64,000 nt of DNA from Hydromonas sp. (GTDB taxonomy: Bacteria > Pseudomonadota > Gammaproteobacteria > Burkholderiales > Burkholderiaceae): NCBI GenBank assembly GCA_017495165.1, contig JAFEII010000016.1, positions 124,001-188,000 of the forward strand, read 5' to 3'. The number at the start of each line of letters is the position of its first letter. Position 1 is the first letter of the stretch. Positions 19,471 through 28,031 of this stretch are shown here, piece by piece. The translations under genes were made by a program, and so were the position numbers. Below the pieces are notes generated by a model, which worked only from the letters and a program-made list of their open reading frames with translations, did no database searches and had not been told where the DNA came from.

Positions 19471-20687
19471 TGGCTCAACTAGAAGACAAAGACATAGAGG
19501 TTTTAGGCTACTACGCCCATCAAGGAATGCGTGAGCGCTATTGGAATTATATAAATTACGTAGAAAAGCGAGAATTAGGTCAAGGCTACTCAGGCTACGG
19601 CATCCTCGCCCTAGGCGTAGTCCGCAACGACAACATGCCAGGTAAAATCGCCAACAACTACGCACAAAACTACGTCGAGAGCCACCCAGTAAATGGCAAA
19701 ACCCACCTCAGCGAGCAGGGATGGGAGCAAGTTGGCAAAGACTTGTTGGTTACTGATTTCGCAGAAAGGCAAGCCCATTTCGCACAAAACCGGCCAGACC
19801 TGGCTTTAAATCTGCCGGTCGAAAATGTCTATTACAGCCACAAAGTCGCCTTTGAAAAAAACGGTATCGACGCCCACGCATGGACGCCAGCGATACTCAT
19901 TGATGCTTCATACGCCCGCACAGGTAACCACGCAGAAAGCAATCAAATTTGGCATGAGATGCTCAACAGTGAGAATTTGGGTTTAAGCCGCGCGGTTCAT
20001 TCGCTCAAGCGTCAAGGCGCAAATGATGAATTGGTCAGCATGTATACGGTCAATCAAACCCGTGCGTATGCGGAGGCGTTGACGGATGTGCCTTATACCT
20101 CTTTGGATACGATTCGTACAACCGAGCCTACCCGCACGGGTAAACTTGAAAATCACTTCTATCATAAAGAGGGCTCAATGTGGCTGGAGGGGCATGTAGT
20201 TGGGGGAGCATTGCCATATATTCTCCCCGTTTTAAGTTCGGACAAGGTACATCATTTGGAAGCTATTTCAAAGGGTAGGGCTAGTCAAATAGGCCTTTCC
20301 GCCGATGAGAATCGTCATGATTTAGACCCTAATCGTAAAATCGCCCTCTCTCGACAAACGATAGCTGACAACCGAAATTATGGGCAAGAGCAACACATGA
20401 CCGCCCATCAACCGACGCCCCAGCGGGACGTGCAATCGGACAAAGAGCCCAACCCCCGACGCGAACGGTTTGAGCAGTTGTTTGCTGCCGTCATGGGTGA
20501 CGATGATGTCACTACCCGCCACATCCAAAAAGAAATAATGAATTCAGAGTTCGGGCAACAGTTTGTTGCTCAAGCGAAAGTTACCGTTGCTGAACAAGAT
20601 AGGCAAGTACAAGAGCAACAAGCGCAATTGGCGCAACAAGCTGAAATTGACGCACCCGCTCGGCGCGGGCCGGTGATGAGGTTGTAG
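19470..20687 (+). CDS. Putative antibacterial effector resembling Xanthomonas-type T4SS substrates
   Basis: The 405-residue soluble protein has no signal peptide. The N-terminal region (residues 8-70) contains RERYWNYINYVE, YGILALGVVRNDNMPGKIANNYAQNYV. To my reading this resembles a conserved N-terminal segment of large Xanthomonas/Stenotrophomonas T4SS effectors. The centre (residues 100-205) is the part duplicated at 18350-18592. The C-terminus is glutamine-rich (VQEQQAQLAQQAEIDAPARRGPVMRL in part), like the tails that follow XVIPCD secretion domains, but I cannot recognise a full XVIPCD. No T4SS structural genes are in the window. It is coupled to the upstream lipoprotein gene (TAATG). The activity (lipase, peptidoglycan hydrolase or other) is unknown, and the family call is from memory of motifs, not a search. 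Confidence 0.5.
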   Translation: MAQLEDKDIEVLGYYAHQGMRERYWNYINYVEKRELGQGYSGYGILALGVVRNDNMPGKIANNYAQNYVESHPVNGKTHLSEQGWEQVGKDLLVTDFAERQAHFAQNRPDLALNLPVENVYYSHKVAFEKNGIDAHAWTPAILIDASYARTGNHAESNQIWHEMLNSENLGLSRAVHSLKRQGANDELVSMYTVNQTRAYAEALTDVPYTSLDTIRTTEPTRTGKLENHFYHKEGSMWLEGHVVGGALPYILPVLSSDKVHHLEAISKGRASQIGLSADENRHDLDPNRKIALSRQTIADNRNYGQEQHMTAHQPTPQRDVQSDKEPNPRRERFEQLFAAVMGDDDVTTRHIQKEIMNSEFGQQFVAQAKVTVAEQDRQVQEQQAQLAQQAEIDAPARRGPVMRL

Positions 20688-20778
20688 CCTCCCTCTCAAT
20701 TGGCAATACAGAACAACGGTTTGAAATGTCAGTTGTTTTTAAGCTTATGGTTCGGTTGTTTTAAAAGGAAAAAAGTAA

Positions 20779-21321
20779 ATGAAAGAAAATGAGTTGATGG
20801 AGTTGGTAGAGCAAACCTCGGTATTAATGGAGCGCTACCAGCACAATACGGACAAAGTCACACAAAACAATGCAAACATCTTACAAAACCTACAGCACCT
20901 TACGCAGGGGTTGCAACGCTTGCACAGTGAAATACCGCAGTCGATCAAAACAGGGGCTTATAACGCAATTAAAGAGGGTATGGCGCAAAGTGTACGAGAG
21001 AGTAATGAGGTATTGCAGAACGTCACCGGTAATTTAAAATTTGAAACCCAACGCCTCAAAGAAGACCGCGACAAGGTGTATCAAATGGCAAAATGGTTGT
21101 CGTATAAAACCATCGGCTTGGTTTATGGTTCTGCAGTTTTGATATGGTTGGTATCTGCGTTTTTTGCTTGGGGCAATATTCAATCGGCCAAACAGACTAT
21201 AAAGAAAGCTGAGTGGGTTTCGGGCATTAATGCATCGATTGCGACGGGTAAGTTGACCGCATGTCCAGAAGGTGGTGTTTGTAGTAATGTCAATGGTAAA
21301 TTAGTACGTTTGGATAAATAA
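20779..21321 (+). CDS. Coiled-coil, single-membrane-span protein of the island
   Basis: This 180-residue protein has a long heptad-rich helix (about residues 1-105, rich in Q, N, E and L) and one strong membrane span (IGLVYGSAVLIWLVSAFFAW, residues about 112-131). The short C-terminal part holds two cysteines (ACPEGGVCSNVNGKLVRLDK). The topology would be a cytoplasmic coiled coil with a small periplasmic domain. AAAAGGAAAAAAG precedes the ATG. I do not recognise a family with certainty. Similar coiled-coil/TM proteins occur next to mobilisation and effector genes, which suggests an accessory role, but this is low-confidence. Its stop is 10 bp before the alpha-E start, and AAAGGGG between them is the ribosome-binding site of alpha-E. 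Confidence 0.6.
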   Translation: MKENELMELVEQTSVLMERYQHNTDKVTQNNANILQNLQHLTQGLQRLHSEIPQSIKTGAYNAIKEGMAQSVRESNEVLQNVTGNLKFETQRLKEDRDKVYQMAKWLSYKTIGLVYGSAVLIWLVSAFFAWGNIQSAKQTIKKAEWVSGINASIATGKLTACPEGGVCSNVNGKLVRLDK

Positions 21322-21331
21322 AGGGGTTTAC

Positions 21332-22303
21332 ATGTTACTTTCTCGCACCGCAGATCATCTTTACTGGCACGCCCGTTATGTTGAGCGCGCAGAAAATACC
21401 GCGCGCATGTTGGGCGTGAATTACGAAACCTTGCTTATGCCGCACGCGCCACAAAAGGCGCTTGATTTATGGCGCGCGATGCTGGGTTTGTCTGAGCTTG
21501 AGCCGTTGTTTGTTGAGTTGTATGGCGAAATCTCTACGGCCAATGTGATGCGTTTTATGATTACCGATATGCGCAATCCGTCGTCGATTGTGTCGTGCTT
21601 GTGGGCGGCGCGTGAAAACGCCCGTGCGGTGCGCGGTGCGTTGACTTCTGAGATGTTTGAAACCGTGAATGCGATGTGGTTGGAGTCGCGCGAGTGGGTG
21701 AGTTCTGACCGTGCTTATACGGAAGCGCTTGAGTATTTGGAGTGGGTCAAAAATCAGTCGCATTTGTCGCGTGGTGTGGCGTTGGGCACGATGCTCAAAG
21801 ATGAGTCGTTTAACTTTTTGCGGCTGGGCACGTTTATTGAGCGTGCGGATAATACCGCGCGCCTGCTCGATTTGAAATTTTTTGAGTACTCGGAACACGA
21901 TGCGGATGAGCGGGTGATTGCGCAGACCAATGATTATTATCATTGGGCATCGATGTTGCGTTCGGTGTCGGCGTTTGAGGTGTTTCGCAAAACGTATCAT
22001 GATGTGATTACGCCGCCGTTGGTGGCCGAGATGTTGATTTTTCGTAAAGAAATGCCGCGCTCGCTGGCCGCCTGCATGCATGATTTGTTGAAAAATTTAA
22101 AGTATGTGCGCAATGCGAGCTCAAGCGAGACTGAACGCTTGGCGGGTCGCATGATGGCTGATTTGGATTATGGCCGAATTCAAGATGTGTTGGATGGTGG
22201 CATTCATGCCTATTTAACTGATTTTTTGGAAAAAGTTTATGATTTGGGTAATCAGATTAGTCAGGACTTTTTGGTGCCACTGAATCAGTCGCAGGCCTCG
22301 TAA
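21332..22303 (+). CDS. Alpha-E domain protein (DUF403) of the Anbu operon
   Basis: The 323-residue all-helical protein starts MLLSRTADHLYWHARYVERAENTARML, which is (in its first 20 residues and onward) the hallmark N-terminus of alpha-E/DUF403 proteins. A second family motif, LGTFIERADNTARLLDLK, is at about residues 167-184. It accompanies the permuted ATP-grasp protein and is thought to take part in the same peptide-forming pathway; no catalytic role is established. The gene is intact even though the island is inserted exactly at its 5' end. Its first 12 bp differ from the copy left at 18278 yet encode the same residues, and the island end supplies a better ribosome-binding site (AAAGGGG). 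A shift in codons is limited to that junction. Confidence 0.93.
   Translation: MLLSRTADHLYWHARYVERAENTARMLGVNYETLLMPHAPQKALDLWRAMLGLSELEPLFVELYGEISTANVMRFMITDMRNPSSIVSCLWAARENARAVRGALTSEMFETVNAMWLESREWVSSDRAYTEALEYLEWVKNQSHLSRGVALGTMLKDESFNFLRLGTFIERADNTARLLDLKFFEYSEHDADERVIAQTNDYYHWASMLRSVSAFEVFRKTYHDVITPPLVAEMLIFRKEMPRSLAACMHDLLKNLKYVRNASSSETERLAGRMMADLDYGRIQDVLDGGIHAYLTDFLEKVYDLGNQISQDFLVPLNQSQAS
21344..21359 (+). repeat. Right 16-bp direct repeat at the island boundary
   Basis: CGCACCGCAGATCATC, identical to 18290-18305. The interval between the two repeats is 3,054 bp start to start. See the findings for what this may mean. Confidence 0.9.
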
Positions 22304-22358
22304 ATTATTTTTTTGTGCGGCGAATGTACACATGAATCGTCATTTTTTTGGAACAGCC

Positions 22359-23174
22359 ATGCGCTTTGAAATTAGACATAACACCCGATATGAATATGAA
22401 GTCCCAGCCTCGTATTCAATCCAATTGTTGCGTGTCACCCCGCAAACGGGTTCTGGTCAAACGGTGAGCAATTGGCGCATTCAAGCGCCCACCACACTGG
22501 CCGAGCAAGTTGATGCGTTTGGTAATTTGACGCATTTGATGACCATTGCACGGCCCGTCCAAAAAATTGATGTGGTGGTGACGGGCGCGGTTGAGGTGGC
22601 AGATGATGCGCGAAGCCATCGTTTTGATGACGTGCAAGGTGTGTCGCCGCTGATTTATACATTGCCAACTCGCTATACCGAGGCAAATGATGCGCTGGTT
22701 GAGTTGGCGCACCGTACTTTAAAATCAAGTGGCGGCTCAGAGCACCGGTTTTTTGACTTGATGAATGCGATTTATGAGCGGGTGTCTTATGTGTCGGGCT
22801 CGACCAATGTGAATACAACGGCCATGCAGTCTTATGCGCAAGGTGCGGGCGTTTGTCAGGATCAGGCGCATGTGTTTTTGGCGTGCGCGCGAGTTTTGGG
22901 GGTTCCTGCGCGGTATGTGAGTGGCTACTTGAATACGGGCGATTTGGGGCATGTGGCGAGTCATGCGTGGGTGGATGTGTACACGGATGCGCATGATTGG
23001 TTGAGTTTGGATATTACCCATCAATGCGTGACGGACGGGCGGCATTGTCGCATTGCGGTTGGGCGCGATTATGACAGCGCTGCGCCTGTGCGTGGTTCGC
23101 GGATGGGCGGCGGCATGGAGTCCATGTCGGCGCATGTGTTTGTCTCGGCGCAAGCGGCCAATGACCAACAGTAA
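22359..23174 (+). CDS. Transglutaminase-like cysteine protease of the Anbu operon
   Basis: The roughly 271-residue protein has the N-terminal beta domain typical of this group (RFEIRHNTRYEYEVPAS) and the transglutaminase core. The catalytic triad is visible as AQGAGVCQDQAH (Cys), SHAWVDVYT (His) and LDITHQC (Asp). Members of this family are probably peptidases or amide-bond enzymes rather than true cross-linkers. It is the third gene of the Anbu cluster. I chose the ATG at 22359 (MRFEIRH), which gives the family-typical N-terminus and has GGA upstream. An in-frame ATG at 22332 would add nine residues. Confidence 0.92.
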   Translation: MRFEIRHNTRYEYEVPASYSIQLLRVTPQTGSGQTVSNWRIQAPTTLAEQVDAFGNLTHLMTIARPVQKIDVVVTGAVEVADDARSHRFDDVQGVSPLIYTLPTRYTEANDALVELAHRTLKSSGGSEHRFFDLMNAIYERVSYVSGSTNVNTTAMQSYAQGAGVCQDQAHVFLACARVLGVPARYVSGYLNTGDLGHVASHAWVDVYTDAHDWLSLDITHQCVTDGRHCRIAVGRDYDSAAPVRGSRMGGGMESMSAHVFVSAQAANDQQ

Positions 23175-23275
23175 CCCTGTCGTAAGTACGAAATAACAAT
23201 ATCACGTAAAATGCGCAGTTATTTTGAGCGCTGATGTTACCGCTTGAACCATTATTTGAATTGAACTGGAGATTT

Positions 23276-24133
23276 ATGACTTATTGCGTCGCAATTAAAC
23301 TCAACGCTGGCATGGTTTTTTTGTCAGATAGCCGCACCAATGCTGGCGTGGATTTGGTGAATCGGTTTCGTAAAATGACGGTGTTTGAAGTGCCGGGTGA
23401 GCGCATGATTACGCTGATGACGTCGGGCAATTTGTCAATTAGCCAAGCGGTGGTGCAGGAGCTTATGCAGCAAAGTGGCTCGGATGACAACAGTTCGCTG
23501 TGGAATGTAAACAATATGTTTCAGGCGGCGCGTTTGGTCGGCGAGGCGATTCGTACCGTGTATGCGCACGAGCGCGCAGCGTTTAAAGATTTTGGGGTTG
23601 AGTTTAATGTGAGCTTTATTGTCGGCGGCCAAATTGGCAGTGAAGAAATGCGCTTGTTTCAGGTTTATGCGGCGGGTAATTTTATTGAGGCGACGGATGA
23701 GAATCCATATTTTCAAATTGGTGAAGCCAAATACGGCAAACCGATTGTTGACCGTGTGATTACGCCTGAAACCTCGCTGGACGAAGCGGCAAAGTGCGCG
23801 TTGATCTCGATGGATTCGACGTTGCGCTCCAATATTTCTGTGGGTTTACCGCTTGATTTGCTGTGTTATGAAAAATCAAGTTTGGCGGTGACGAAGTTTA
23901 CGCAAATCACGGTGGACAATCATTATTACCAAATGATTCATCGCACTTGGGGGGCTCGGTTGCGCGAGGTTTTTGGTGAAATTGAAGACCCAACATGGAC
24001 GCGCGGTGGCGAGGGCGAGCTGGATATTTCTACCAGCGGCGTGGCTCGACCTGTGTTTGCGCCGCGCCCGCATGGCTCGGAGGTGCGTCAACTCAATGCC
24101 AACACACAATATTTGGCGCAAGGTTCGTTTTGA
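23276..24133 (+). CDS. Anbu, proteasome-type peptidase
   Basis: The 285-residue protein starts MTYCVAIKLNAGMVFLSDSRTNAGVD, in part the N-terminus of Anbu (ancestral beta subunit), a relative of HslV and the 20S proteasome. Removal of Met would expose Thr2 as the nucleophile. Further motifs are FNVSFIVGGQIG and SMDSTLRSNISVGLPLDL. Its genomic partners here (ATP-grasp, alpha-E and transglutaminase) are the four-gene set typical of Anbu operons. The substrate is not known. I chose ATG 23276, preceded by GGAG, over the open frame extending to 23234, because the nucleophile must be N-terminal. Confidence 0.93.
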   Translation: MTYCVAIKLNAGMVFLSDSRTNAGVDLVNRFRKMTVFEVPGERMITLMTSGNLSISQAVVQELMQQSGSDDNSSLWNVNNMFQAARLVGEAIRTVYAHERAAFKDFGVEFNVSFIVGGQIGSEEMRLFQVYAAGNFIEATDENPYFQIGEAKYGKPIVDRVITPETSLDEAAKCALISMDSTLRSNISVGLPLDLLCYEKSSLAVTKFTQITVDNHYYQMIHRTWGARLREVFGEIEDPTWTRGGEGELDISTSGVARPVFAPRPHGSEVRQLNANTQYLAQGSF

Positions 24134-24210
24134 TTGGTTTGTTCGGCTTTGTGCAAAGCTTAAAAAGTTGTGGCAAACTGCGGACTCGTTAAATTCTTTT
24201 AGGAAGTTTT

Positions 24211-24855
24211 ATGACTACTCTTTATTTTTATCCTGGCGCTTGCTCGCTGGTGCCGCACATTGTTTCTCGCGAACTTGGTTTGGCGGTTGCGGTAAAAGCT
24301 GCGCCGCGCCCTGATGATGCTGGCCGTGCAGAATATCTTGATAAAGTCAGCCCGCTTGGCAAAGTGCCTGCGTTGGTGTTGGATGACGGTCAAGTGATTA
24401 CACAAAACTTGGCGATTGTTGAATATATGGCTGCGTTAGGCGAGGCGGCAGGCAACGCTGGCGTGGTGTATCCAAAATTAGGCACGCTCGAGCATGCGCA
24501 AGCCCTGCGTTGGTTGTCGTTTGCAAACTCTGATTTGCATCCTACGTTTGGCCCACTGTTTCGCCCGCAGCGTTTTTCAAGTGATGAGTCGGCGTATCCA
24601 ATGATTAAAGGTTTGGCGTCCGAGCAAGTGCTCGATTTGTTTGCGCATGTGAATGGTGAATACAATGAAAGAAGTTGGATTGCCAATGATCAGTATTCGG
24701 CGGCGGATGTGTATATTTACGTCACCTACCGTTGGGCAAAAATGATGGGCTTGGATTTGGCGCCTTATGCTGGTTTGGCTAAAATGGTTGCTGCGTTGCA
24801 GGCGCGTCCTGCCGTAATTACAGCGCTTGCGGAACAGGGAGTTCCAGCGATTTAA
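24211..24855 (+). CDS. Glutathione S-transferase, beta-class-like
   Basis: The 214-residue protein has a thioredoxin-like N-domain with YPGACSLVPHI (the active-site cysteine region of bacterial beta-class GSTs), GKVPALVLDDG with the cis-proline, and QNLAIVEYM. The helical C-domain includes the YSAADVYIYV N-capping-box-like motif. It conjugates or reduces substrates with glutathione; the substrate is unknown. AGGAAG lies upstream of the ATG. It is probably its own unit, 77 bp after Anbu. Confidence 0.9.
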   Translation: MTTLYFYPGACSLVPHIVSRELGLAVAVKAAPRPDDAGRAEYLDKVSPLGKVPALVLDDGQVITQNLAIVEYMAALGEAAGNAGVVYPKLGTLEHAQALRWLSFANSDLHPTFGPLFRPQRFSSDESAYPMIKGLASEQVLDLFAHVNGEYNERSWIANDQYSAADVYIYVTYRWAKMMGLDLAPYAGLAKMVAALQARPAVITALAEQGVPAI

Positions 24856-24909
24856 GTCGATTGTTTTTGGTTTGTCGGACTCAAACTGTACTCTGAGTCC
24901 AAAACGTCA

Positions 24910-24942
24910 TAAAATGGCAGGTGAAAACCTGCCATTTTTGTA
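24910..24942 (+). terminator. Terminator after the GST gene
   Basis: AAATGGCAGGT/ACCTGCCATTT with a GAAA loop (24912-24937), followed by a T run. The rest of the 263-bp spacer to hemC has no convincing gene; a 49-codon frame at 24958-25107 lacks support. Confidence 0.85.
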
Positions 24943-25118
24943 TTTAAGTTGATGTCCATGGCAAACGCTAAAACCTCAAGTCGTCACTCGTTTTGTGAGG
25001 CTTTCTCAATCAGTCTCGTCATTCTTGTTGGCGCGGGATGGGGGGGTAGAGTTTTAGAACGCCCTGCGTTTTGTATTTTATCTTTGTGTTTTGCACTTAA
25101 AAATTAGATTGAAAATTT

Positions 25119-26051
25119 ATGTTAACCAAAATCACCATCGCCACGCGCGAATCTCGGCTTGCGCTGTGGCAAGCCCATTTTGTTAAATCTGAACTGGAAC
25201 GGATTTATCCCAATCTGAGGGTTGAGCTGCTTGGCATGACGACTCGTGGCGACCAGATTTTAGATCAAAGTTTGTCTAAAATTGGCGGCAAGGGGTTGTT
25301 TGTTAAGGAGTTGGAGGCGGCAATGCTTAGTGGTGAGGCTGATTTGGCGGTGCATTCGCTTAAGGATGTGCCGATGACGCTGCCTGATGGCTTTGATTTG
25401 ACGTGTGTGATGGCGCGTGAGGATGCGCGTGATGCGTTTATTTCTAATGATTACGCGCAGCTGGATGCTTTGCCTGCGGGGGCTGTGGTCGGAACGTCCA
25501 GTTTGCGGCGCGCTGCGCAAATCCAGTCGCGGTTTCCACATTTGCAAATTGCGTCTTTGCGGGGCAATTTGGACACGCGGTTGCGCAAACTTGATGAAGG
25601 TCAATACGCTGGAATTATTTTGGCTGCGGCTGGGGTGAAGCGCTTGGGGTTGGGCGAGCGGATTCGCTCATTGATTGATTTTGATGATGCGCTGCCTGCG
25701 GCAGGTCAAGGCGCGTTGGGCATTGAGATTTTAAGCGCCCGCTCGGATGTGGCGCAGTTGCTGGCGCCGCTGTCTGACGCGGCCACAACGTTGTGCACAC
25801 AAGCGGAGCGGGCGGTGTCTCGTGCGCTTGGCGGTTCGTGCCAAATGCCGTTGGCTGCGCATGCGGTAATGGCGGCGGACGGCGGTATGTTTTTGCGTGC
25901 GCACTTGAGTTTGCCCGATGGCTCAAAAATTTTGAAGGCGCAGGCGCAAGGTGCTCACCCAGAGTCTTTGGCGGCTCAAGTGGTGAATGATTTATATCTG
26001 CAAGGCGCGCAATCGATTTTGGATGCGCTTGGGATTTTGGCGCCGCAATGA
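25119..26051 (+). CDS. hemC: Hydroxymethylbilane synthase (porphobilinogen deaminase)
   Basis: The 310-residue enzyme joins four porphobilinogen units into hydroxymethylbilane in heme synthesis. Visible motifs are [13 protein letters not shown] at the N-terminus, [11 protein letters not shown], the active-site region [28 protein letters not shown], and [12 protein letters not shown], whose Cys holds the dipyrromethane cofactor. Length is normal. It overlaps hemD by 4 bp (ATGA), so the two are translationally coupled. Confidence 0.97.
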   Translation: MLTKITIATRESRLALWQAHFVKSELERIYPNLRVELLGMTTRGDQILDQSLSKIGGKGLFVKELEAAMLSGEADLAVHSLKDVPMTLPDGFDLTCVMAREDARDAFISNDYAQLDALPAGAVVGTSSLRRAAQIQSRFPHLQIASLRGNLDTRLRKLDEGQYAGIILAAAGVKRLGLGERIRSLIDFDDALPAAGQGALGIEILSARSDVAQLLAPLSDAATTLCTQAERAVSRALGGSCQMPLAAHAVMAADGGMFLRAHLSLPDGSKILKAQAQGAHPESLAAQVVNDLYLQGAQSILDALGILAPQ

Positions 26052-26803
26052 GTCGGTTGGCGGTGTTGACGCGCCCGCACCCCGTGAGCGATGGGGTTGA
26101 GGCATTTTTGCGCGCCTCAGGTATGGCTGCGGTGCATGTGCCTGTGTTGGATTTGGCGCCTGCGCAGGTGTTTGCGTTGGATGCGTCGGTGCTGCAGGCT
26201 TGTGATGGCGTGGTTTTTGTGAGTCAACACGCGTGTTTTTTTGCACAACAACAGCTTGAGCAATACGGTTTGACCTGGCCGAAGAATGCGTGGTTGGCTG
26301 GGGTTGGCAAGGCTTCTGGCGTGGCGATTCAAAGCGCTTGGCCGAGCGCCCGTGTGATAACACCCACTGATTTGGATGGGATTGATTCGGATGGCTTGTG
26401 GTTGGCGCTTGAGCGGGCGGGTTTGATTGCGGCAAGCAAGCGCGTGCTTGTGGTTCGAGCTCAAACTGGGCGGGACGCTTTGTTGCGGCGTTTTGAATTG
26501 GCTGGTTTGCGGGCTGATGTGTGGGCTTGCTATCGGCGTGCGCCAGCCGTTATTGGGGCTGATGATCTTGCCTTGTTGGCGCGGCAGCTGGATGACGGCG
26601 GTCTGGTTTTTTCAATTACCAGTGTTGAGGGTTTGCATAGTTTGGTGCATCAATTGCTGCCCAGTGCGGCTAAATTTTTTGGTGAGCCGTTGGTGACGCT
26701 TCACCCCGCGATTGCCGCTGCGGCTCAGGCGCTTGGGTTTCGGCGTGTTTTTTGTGTGCCGCCACAAGCGGTTGGGGTAAAAATTTTATCTCTTAGAGAC
26801 TGA
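26048..26803 (+). CDS. hemD: Uroporphyrinogen-III synthase
   Basis: This 251-residue protein closes and isomerises hydroxymethylbilane to uroporphyrinogen III. HemD sequences are poorly conserved. The support is its ATGA overlap with hemC, its length, the N-terminal LAVLTRPHP, and internal segments [23 protein letters not shown] and [13 protein letters not shown], which match the two-domain HemD pattern. It is followed by hemX after 193 bp, where a separate promoter may lie. Confidence 0.93.
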   Translation: MSRLAVLTRPHPVSDGVEAFLRASGMAAVHVPVLDLAPAQVFALDASVLQACDGVVFVSQHACFFAQQQLEQYGLTWPKNAWLAGVGKASGVAIQSAWPSARVITPTDLDGIDSDGLWLALERAGLIAASKRVLVVRAQTGRDALLRRFELAGLRADVWACYRRAPAVIGADDLALLARQLDDGGLVFSITSVEGLHSLVHQLLPSAAKFFGEPLVTLHPAIAAAAQALGFRRVFCVPPQAVGVKILSLRD

Positions 26804-26818
26804 AACGGGTTTTGACGG

Positions 26819-26846
26819 TTGCCTTCAGCGTTGGGCGCTGTACAAT
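26819..26846 (+). promoter_or_regulatory. Possible promoter for hemX-hemY
   Basis: TTGCCT (26819-26824) and TACAAT (26841-26846) are 16 bp apart in the 193-bp spacer between hemD and hemX. The -10 is close to consensus and the -35 is weaker. It would allow hemXY to be transcribed separately. Confidence 0.35.
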
Positions 26847-26996
26847 GTCTCAAAACTCAATGCGAGAGTTTGGCATCACCAATTAACTCAACGGCCTCTA
26901 TTTTTAGGGGCTGAAAAATTACGGACAAAGTGGGTTTTTACTTTGTTGTGCAAAGGTCTCAATGCATCATTTGATGCGTCATTTATAGGATGCGAA

Positions 26997-28031
26997 ATGC
27001 CACAAATCAAACAGTCTGCCAGTTCTGGCTTAAAACGTAAATTCACTTTTTTGCTCTTTTTGACCGTTCTGGGCGGTGCGTCGTACATTGCTTACCAGCA
27101 GGGGGCGATTGATCGATATTTGCCCAATGCTTTGCGTGCCGTACCACCAGAGCCTGTTGTTGCGCAACCATCTGAACCTGTGGCGGTTGTGTCTGCGCCG
27201 TTGGTTGTGGCGCCCGTTGTTGCGCCTGATGCGGCTGTGACCGCAAGCCCGATTTTGATTTCGGTCAATGGCGCTCAAGCGCATGCGTTGTTTGGTGTTT
27301 ATGATGCGCAGTGGCAATGGCGCACAATAGAGCAAGATTTTTTGGCGCACGGTGATTCTGCGGCTGCGTTGCAAAATATAAGGTTGTTGCAGGCGCAACT
27401 AAATGCGGTGTCTGTGCCTGCTTTTGCGCCTGTTTTAGCGTCGATTGGGCAAGTTGAGGCGCAGCTCAAACGCTGGCAACCCTTGCAAGCTGCGGGTTAT
27501 CTGGATGCGATTGCGCAAGCGCAGGTGCGCGTGCGTGATATGGATGTGCGTGCGTCTCAAGAACAAGACATCTCTTTGGCCGTGTCTGGCAGTGAAAGTG
27601 GTTGGCAACGATTTTTGGCCAGTCTTAAAAACGTGGTTGAAATCAAGCGGGTGGATGAACAAAAAGAACGTGCGGCTTTGTCGCAGGCTGCGGCAGTGGT
27701 TGTGAAGCAGGCAATCAATGCTGAAATGTCGGCTGCGTTAAACAGTGCGCAAAGCGGCCGTTGGGTTCAGGCGCAAGCCCATGTGAGGTCTGCGCAGTCG
27801 ATGGCGGCTCAATGGTCTGACGTGCAGCCTTTTGATGGGCTTGCGCCTTTTATTGCGCAAAGTGAGTTTCCGGCGCTGCCTGATTTTGCTGCCGTTCATA
27901 CGGCGCTGAGTCAGGCGCGAACGCAGTTGCTCAGCGAGGCGCGCACGGCGCAAGCTGCGCAAATTATTGCGCCGATTGCTCCCAGCGCGACAACACAGCC
28001 TGATGCGGTGCGCGTCAATGGAGGTTTGTGA
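26997..28031 (+). CDS. hemX: HemX-like membrane protein
   Basis: The 344-residue protein has one N-terminal membrane span (FTFLLFLTVLGGASYIAYQ), then a linker rich in P, V and A, then a helical, Q- and A-rich domain predicted to lie in the periplasm. This is the HemX architecture, and the gene lies between hemD and hemY as in many beta- and gamma-proteobacteria. The protein was once called a uroporphyrinogen methyltransferase, but this is not supported for this class and the function is unclear. I set the start at ATG 26997, which has AGGA upstream; the open frame extends to 26943. The stop overlaps the hemY start (TGATG). Confidence 0.88.
   Translation: MPQIKQSASSGLKRKFTFLLFLTVLGGASYIAYQQGAIDRYLPNALRAVPPEPVVAQPSEPVAVVSAPLVVAPVVAPDAAVTASPILISVNGAQAHALFGVYDAQWQWRTIEQDFLAHGDSAAALQNIRLLQAQLNAVSVPAFAPVLASIGQVEAQLKRWQPLQAAGYLDAIAQAQVRVRDMDVRASQEQDISLAVSGSESGWQRFLASLKNVVEIKRVDEQKERAALSQAAAVVVKQAINAEMSAALNSAQSGRWVQAQAHVRSAQSMAAQWSDVQPFDGLAPFIAQSEFPALPDFAAVHTALSQARTQLLSEARTAQAAQIIAPIAPSATTQPDAVRVNGGL

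Noticed and set aside
24958-25107. A 49-codon frame between the GST terminator and hemC
   Set aside because: No ribosome-binding site, no recognisable sequence, and it sits in a promoter-like spacer.
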